From: Candidatus Lloydbacteria bacterium RIFCSPLOWO2_02_FULL_54_12
GTDB lineage: Bacteria; Patescibacteriota; Minisyncoccia; Phycocordibacterales; UBA6899
Direction: 5' to 3'
DNA: 8,786 bases
NCBI GenBank assembly: GCA_001819095.1
Contig: MHLS01000024.1
Location: forward strand, 11,396-20,181
Below the pieces are notes generated by a model. The model was not told the origin of the DNA. It was given only the letters and a program-made list of their open reading frames with translations, and did not search any database. Position 1 is the stretch's first letter; each line of letters opens with the position of its first letter. Shown here piece after piece: positions 6,042 through 8,786 of this stretch. A program made the position numbers and the translations under genes.

Positions 6042-6221
6042 TTACCGTTCCAAGTGAAGTTCGCCGCCCTCAAAGATGTCGGGCGATAGGCCTTCCGGAA
6101 GAGTATTGCCGAACAGCGCGGAGTAGTTTTCCTTGGTGATCCGGTCGGGGACGGATATCGGATCCATGCCGTCGCTGATATTGAACGCCTCTTGTTCGAA
6201 ATTTGGAGATTCTTGAGACAT
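6042..6221 (-). CDS. Small acidic protein of unknown function, 59 aa
   Basis: Not recognised. The peptide begins MSQESPNFEQEAFNI and ends 'EGGELHLER', with an acidic, proline-containing, probably partly disordered composition and 'RITKENYSALFG' in the middle. It is the first gene after a good promoter (TTGAAA, 17 nt, TACGAT) and is followed 14 nt later by the 70-aa gene. A real gene is supported by the matching promoter, the continuous frame from ATG to TAA, and the fact that the stretch would otherwise be a non-coding gap between two expressed units. The pair may form one functional unit. The function cannot be inferred. Confidence 0.6.
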   Translation of the reverse strand: MSQESPNFEQEAFNISDGMDPISVPDRITKENYSALFGNTLPEGLSPDIFEGGELHLER

Positions 6222-6238
6222 ACGTCTGCTACTCTCTT

Positions 6239-6267
6239 ATCGTATCATCCGCGAAGACCGCTTTCAA
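6239..6267 (-). promoter_or_regulatory. Promoter for the small-protein pair
   Basis: On the minus strand -35 TTGAAA (6267-6262, 5/6 match) is followed by a 17-nt spacer and -10 TACGAT (6244-6239, 4/6 match) with an upstream TG that extends it. The start codon at 6221 leaves a leader of roughly 10 nt. It diverges from the xer promoter in the same 85-nt gap. Confidence 0.55.
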
Positions 6268-6271
6268 GAAT

Positions 6272-6300
6272 TATGCACAGTGGACCATGGGGCCTATAAT
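6272..6300 (+). promoter_or_regulatory. Promoter for the tyrosine recombinase, leaderless layout
   Basis: A perfect TATAAT (6295-6300) is followed by exactly 6 nt and then the ATG at 6307, so transcription should begin on the start codon. The -35 at 17 nt (TATGCA, 6272-6277) is weak, 3/6. The AAGGGA between the -10 and the ATG abuts the start codon and is too close to act as a Shine-Dalgarno. This position also decides the start: an upstream GTG at 6280 would lie before the -10 box. Confidence 0.6.
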
Positions 6301-6306
6301 AAGGGA

Positions 6307-7242
6307 ATGGATATTCAAGGCTGGAAACAGCGATTTCTCGAGTACACGGAGATAGAAAAAGGAAGAAGCCTCAAGACCGTAGAGAATTATGACCGTTACC
6401 TGTTGCGCTTTATACGTTTCGCAAAAGTGAAAAGACCCGAGGATATCACACAGGACCTCGTGCGGGAGTACCGACTATGGCTTAACCGCCAGAGCGCACA
6501 TGAAGGAAAGAAAGGCGTCCCCTCTTCGGCGCTTAAGAAGCGGACACAGAATTACTACTTGATCGCACTTCGGGCGTTCCTCAAGTACCTTGCGCGCGAA
6601 GGGGTTTCTGTTGTATCGCCGGAGAAGATCGAGCTCGCCAAGACACCCGAGCACGAGCTTGACCTCATTTCTTCACAGGACCTTCGGCGCCTCCTTTCCG
6701 CTCCGACCGGAGAGAGTATCTCGGCACTCCGCGACCGTGCCATTCTTGAGCTTTTCTTCTCTACAGGACTCCGTGTTTCGGAACTTTGCGGACTTTCGCG
6801 CGATATTGACCTTGACCGCGATGAGTTCTCGATCCGCGGTAAGGGCGAAAAAGTCCGCCTTGTCTTTTTGTCCGATACGGCCAAGAAAGCGGTCAAGGAC
6901 TATCTCGCGAAAAGGACAGATGTGGATGACGCACTCTTCATCCACATCGGACGAGGTGACGAAAAGGGATTAGCGAAGGATAAGGGGTCTCTCCGGCTCA
7001 CCCCGCGTTCCGTGGAACGTCTGGTGCGACATTATGCGGTCAAGTTGGGAATATCGAAGAAGGTCACCCCGCACGTGCTTCGTCACAGTTTCGCGACCGA
7101 CCTTTTGGAGAACGGCGCCGACCTCCGCTCTGTGCAGGCACTGCTTGGCCACGCGAACATCACGACAACGCAGATCTACACCCATGTGACGGACCAGCGA
7201 CTGAAAGAAGTGTATAAGAAATATCATTCGGGGAAGCGTTGA
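6307..7242 (+). CDS. Tyrosine recombinase, XerC/XerD type
   Basis: Xer recombinases resolve chromosome dimers at dif sites by strand exchange through a covalent phosphotyrosine. This 311-aa protein has the expected two parts. The N-terminal core-binding domain (about 1-105) has a 'LKTVENYDRYL' helix. The catalytic domain carries the full active-site set: R156 in 'STGLRVSEL', K179 in 'RGKGEKVR', H256 and R259 in 'TPHVLRHSFAT', H282 in 'LLGHANI', and nucleophile Y291 in 'TQIYTHV'. The length is typical of XerC/D. The gene stands alone between a divergent small-gene pair and a convergent unknown gene, with no phage or element genes beside it. That favours a housekeeping Xer over a mobile-element integrase. 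No dif-like site was recognised in the window. I do not assign C or D because single-Xer systems exist. Confidence 0.95.
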   Translation: MDIQGWKQRFLEYTEIEKGRSLKTVENYDRYLLRFIRFAKVKRPEDITQDLVREYRLWLNRQSAHEGKKGVPSSALKKRTQNYYLIALRAFLKYLAREGVSVVSPEKIELAKTPEHELDLISSQDLRRLLSAPTGESISALRDRAILELFFSTGLRVSELCGLSRDIDLDRDEFSIRGKGEKVRLVFLSDTAKKAVKDYLAKRTDVDDALFIHIGRGDEKGLAKDKGSLRLTPRSVERLVRHYAVKLGISKKVTPHVLRHSFATDLLENGADLRSVQALLGHANITTTQIYTHVTDQRLKEVYKKYHSGKR

Positions 7243-7326
7243 GGAAAAACGATCGGCAGGATGTTTCCCGTGAAACCCCCCCCGCGGCAGAGAGAAAGGC
7301 GGCGTGAGCCCCGTTTTGTGAAACAA

Positions 7327-7350
7327 AAACATCCGCCTAGGCGGATGTTT
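7327..7350 (-). terminator. Perfectly palindromic terminator between convergent genes
   Basis: A 24-nt perfect palindrome (12-base arms meeting at CCTAGG) lies 4 nt beyond the stop of the minus-strand 138-aa gene. On the minus strand it is followed by TTTTTGTTT, a good intrinsic terminator. On the plus strand only three T follow, so it may stop recombinase transcripts less well. As RNA the loop must open a few central bases. The preceding 7243-7320 holds nothing I recognise. Confidence 0.82.
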
Positions 7351-7354
7351 GGCA

Positions 7355-7771
7355 CTATCTGGTGAGCCCGAGCGGCGCGTTCTGTTCGGCGGCTTCGATG
7401 ATGCGGTTACGCACTTCTTTGTCGGGGTGTCGTCCGACCTTAAGGGGCGTTTCCCGATCGAGAAACTCGTTGGGTGTGATGAACCACGCCATGATGTCGA
7501 AATCGCTTATCTTGGGGTCGCTTGCGCGGAAACAGAGAATGCAGGTCGCGATGTTCCGATAGAGCGTATTGGACTCCTTGAACCGTTGGAATGTCGGATA
7601 GTAAAGGACATCGTCCCAGACGAACTTGAGCGGGGCGATGTGCGCAAGCGTCGCGTGTTCCGGGTTCGGCTTCGGTGCCGCGAGTTCGCATTCGAGTTTC
7701 ACCTTCACGGGCTTGTGGTCCCCCGTGCGCGTGAATTCAAGCTTCAGTGTTGCCGGAGATCTGGTTGCCAC
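7355..7771 (-). CDS. Protein of unknown function, 138 aa
   Basis: No family is recognised. The protein looks soluble: the N-terminal third is rich in beta-prone residues (LKLEFTRTG, VKVKLECEL), a middle part holds 'FVWDDVLYYPTFQRF' and two cysteines in 'CILC', and the C-terminus is helical (KEVRNRIIEAAEQ). The segment 'WFITPNEFLDRETPLKVG' loosely recalls the 'W..TPN..L....P' stretch of MbcA/ParS-type antitoxins, but this is weak and no toxin gene is adjacent. The frame is open to a GTG at 7801. I choose the GTG at 7771 because an AAGGAG Shine-Dalgarno (7782-7777) stands 5 nt before it, the only strong one seen in this window. It is convergent with the recombinase and divergent from xth. A terminator follows its stop directly. 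Confidence 0.75.
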   Translation of the reverse strand: MATRSPATLKLEFTRTGDHKPVKVKLECELAAPKPNPEHATLAHIAPLKFVWDDVLYYPTFQRFKESNTLYRNIATCILCFRASDPKISDFDIMAWFITPNEFLDRETPLKVGRHPDKEVRNRIIEAAEQNAPLGLTR

Positions 7772-7776
7772 GGCTT

Positions 7777-7782
7777 CTCCTT
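7777..7782 (-). promoter_or_regulatory. Shine-Dalgarno AAGGAG that sets the GTG start of the 138-aa gene
   Basis: AAGGAG on the minus strand is followed by a 5-nt spacer and GTG at 7771. It is the only clear ribosome binding site found, in contrast to the leaderless-looking starts around it. The rest of the gap up to 7880 holds the xth promoter. Any promoter for the minus gene is unclear; TTGCAA near 7828-7833 has no good -10 partner. Confidence 0.65.
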
Positions 7783-7865
7783 GTGTGAGACATCTTCTCA
7801 CCGAAGACTAATCGTTCCGCCGCACCTTTGCAAGCGTAGCTCGGGACAGGTTCTTTGGAACTTTT

Positions 7866-7874
7866 TGTTATACT
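7866..7874 (+). promoter_or_regulatory. Extended -10 promoter for xth, leaderless layout
   Basis: TGTTATACT (7866-7874) matches the extended -10 consensus TGnTATAAT with one change. Exactly 6 nt separate it from the ATG at 7881, so the mRNA probably begins at the start codon. The -35 region is poor (GGGACA at 7843-7848 lies 20 nt away), as is usual for extended -10 promoters. Confidence 0.6.
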
Positions 7875-7880
7875 ATCTCC

Positions 7881-8651
7881 ATGAAACTTGTTTCGTGGAA
7901 CGTGAACGGCCTTCGCGCTGCGGCAAAGAAAGGATTTGTCGACTGGCTCTCTGAAACAGCGCCGGACGTCGTCGGCCTCCAAGAGACCAAGGCGGAACCC
8001 GAACAACTTCCCGAGGAGGTGCGGAACCCGAAGGGGTATTTTGCTTATTTTGCTCACTCGAAGGGGCGGAAGGGTTACAGTGGCGTTGCGCTTTATTCGA
8101 AGGTAGAGCCCAAGAAGGTCGAATACGGTATCGGCATAAAAAGGTTCGATGACGAGGGGCGCATTGTTATCGGACACTATGAAAAGTTTGTCCTTTTGAA
8201 CGTATACTTTCCGAACGGCGGCGGCGGTCCGGAGCGTTTGAAGTATAAGCTCGACTTTTACGACGCTTTCTTGAAGTACGTCGAAGGTCTACGCAAGAAA
8301 GGAAAGAAGGTCGTCTTTTGCGGTGACGTGAATACGGCCCACGAAGCGACCGACCTCGCGCGACCGAAAGAGAACGAAAAGAACACCGGTTTCCTTCCCG
8401 AGGAACGCGCATGGATCGATGAGCTCATCTACCACGGCTACGTGGACACATACCGGAATTTTCATCCGCACAAAGAGGGCGCGTATTCCTATTGGGACAT
8501 CAAAAGCGCGGCGCGCGACCGCAATGTCGGCTGGCGACTCGACTACTTCTTCATTGCACCCGAGTTGTTCGGCAAACTCAAATCCGCAGGAATCTCCTCG
8601 GGCGTCTACGGATCCGACCACTGTCCGGTGTGGGTGGAGATTGCAACATAA
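7881..8651 (+). CDS. xth: Exonuclease III-type AP endonuclease
   Basis: Members cut the DNA backbone at abasic sites in base-excision repair and often have 3'-to-5' exonuclease and phosphatase activity. The 256-aa protein shows the family motifs in order: N7 in 'SWNVNGLR', E35 in 'GLQETK', 'GYSGVALYSK' (65-74), Y109 in 'NVYFPNG', D149 and N151 in 'CGDVNTAH', 'GWRLDYFF' (217-224, substrate-side W and R), and the D246-H247 pair in 'GSDHCPVW'. All metal and catalytic residues are intact, and the length is normal for the ExoIII branch. The start is fixed by the promoter 6 nt upstream and by the family N-terminus 'MKLVSWN'. It is transcribed alone, and a minus-strand gene converges on its end. The symbol is given at family level (xth/exoA naming varies). 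Confidence 0.96.
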   Translation: MKLVSWNVNGLRAAAKKGFVDWLSETAPDVVGLQETKAEPEQLPEEVRNPKGYFAYFAHSKGRKGYSGVALYSKVEPKKVEYGIGIKRFDDEGRIVIGHYEKFVLLNVYFPNGGGGPERLKYKLDFYDAFLKYVEGLRKKGKKVVFCGDVNTAHEATDLARPKENEKNTGFLPEERAWIDELIYHGYVDTYRNFHPHKEGAYSYWDIKSAARDRNVGWRLDYFFIAPELFGKLKSAGISSGVYGSDHCPVWVEIAT

Positions 8652-8657
8652 AAATAA

Positions 8658-8689
8658 ATAAAAAACGGCAACAGGTTCGCTGTTGCCGT
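8658..8689 (-). terminator. Intrinsic terminator of the right-edge minus-strand gene
   Basis: ACGGCAACAG (8665-8674) and CTGTTGCCGT (8680-8689) form a 10-bp perfect stem with a 5-nt loop. On the minus strand it is followed by TTTTTTATTTATTTTT, a strong U-tract. It lies 10 nt past the stop of the partial gene at 8700. On the plus strand, after xth, no T-run follows, so it serves the minus gene mainly. It probably acts as a barrier between the converging genes. Confidence 0.88.
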
Positions 8690-8699
8690 CATGCACATG

Positions 8700-8786
8700 C
8701 TAGGAAGGCTCCCCGATGCCTCGGTATGCGTCGCGGAACTGCCCGAAGGCATTCACCGCTCGCCCGAGGAGTTTGCCCTTGAGACA
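8700..8786 (-). CDS. C-terminus of an unidentified protein (cut by window edge)
   Basis: The last 28 codons and a TAG stop of a minus-strand gene are present. The peptide ends 'GRAVNAFGQFRDAYRGIGEPS'-like, a basic amphipathic helix followed by a short Gly/Pro tail. The reading frame is supported by being open to the edge and by the strong terminator that begins 10 nt after the stop. Too little is visible to name a family. The opposite-strand frame over the same bases extends from inside xth and is a shadow. Confidence 0.6.
   Translation of the reverse strand, partial: CLKGKLLGRAVNAFGQFRDAYRGIGEPS

Noticed and set aside
6280..6306. Upstream GTG start adding nine residues to the recombinase
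   Set aside because: It lies before the TATAAT box, has no Shine-Dalgarno, and the added residues do not look like part of the Xer N-terminus.
1..8786. CRISPR array, insertion sequence, complete tRNA or rRNA gene, dif site
   Set aside because: No regularly spaced repeats, transposase frame, full cloverleaf or recognisable dif-like sequence was found on reading both strands by eye.

Overview
The window looks like a chromosomal segment from a Candidate Phyla Radiation (Patescibacteria) bacterium, most likely Parcubacteria-like. The grounds are the TraR/DksA-type N-terminus ending in 'GRINPDNPKDWE', a membrane-anchored protein with paired C-terminal 'CxCxxGYxxN...C' modules, short intergenic gaps, many small uncharacterised proteins, and promoters whose -10 box sits almost directly on the start codon. 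This is a judgement from protein style, not from a database match.

Layout. Positions 1-6221 read almost entirely on the minus strand. In the direction of transcription (right to left) the order is: two small unknown proteins (6042-6221, 5815-6027), ribosomal protein S15 (rpsO), a NYN/LabA-type nuclease-like protein, an intrinsic terminator, a signal-anchored cysteine-module protein of lower G+C, polynucleotide phosphorylase (pnp) with a long hairpin in its leader, a single-pass membrane protein of unknown function, and the N-terminus of a DksA-like zinc-finger protein cut by the left edge. To the right, a tyrosine recombinase (6307-7242, plus) diverges from the small pair and converges on an unknown 138-aa protein (minus), with a perfect palindromic terminator between them. 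An exonuclease III-type AP endonuclease (7881-8651, plus) is next. It faces the C-terminus of another minus-strand gene cut by the right edge, which has its own terminator.

How the parts fit. S15 and PNPase are neighbours in many bacteria, and that order survives here, but a NYN protein, a terminator and an A+T-rich surface-protein gene lie between them. The genes are mostly housekeeping: RNA turnover (PNPase, possibly NYN), translation (S15), chromosome-dimer resolution or integration (Xer-type), base-excision repair (Xth) and a transcription factor. The most notable non-coding signals are the repeated leaderless-type promoter layout (xer, xth, rpsO, dksA-like, possibly the surface protein), the roughly 74-nt hairpin just ahead of the pnp start, and a 23-nt tRNA 3'-end look-alike beside the A+T-rich gene. 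No complete RNA gene, CRISPR array, insertion sequence or obvious new defence system was seen.
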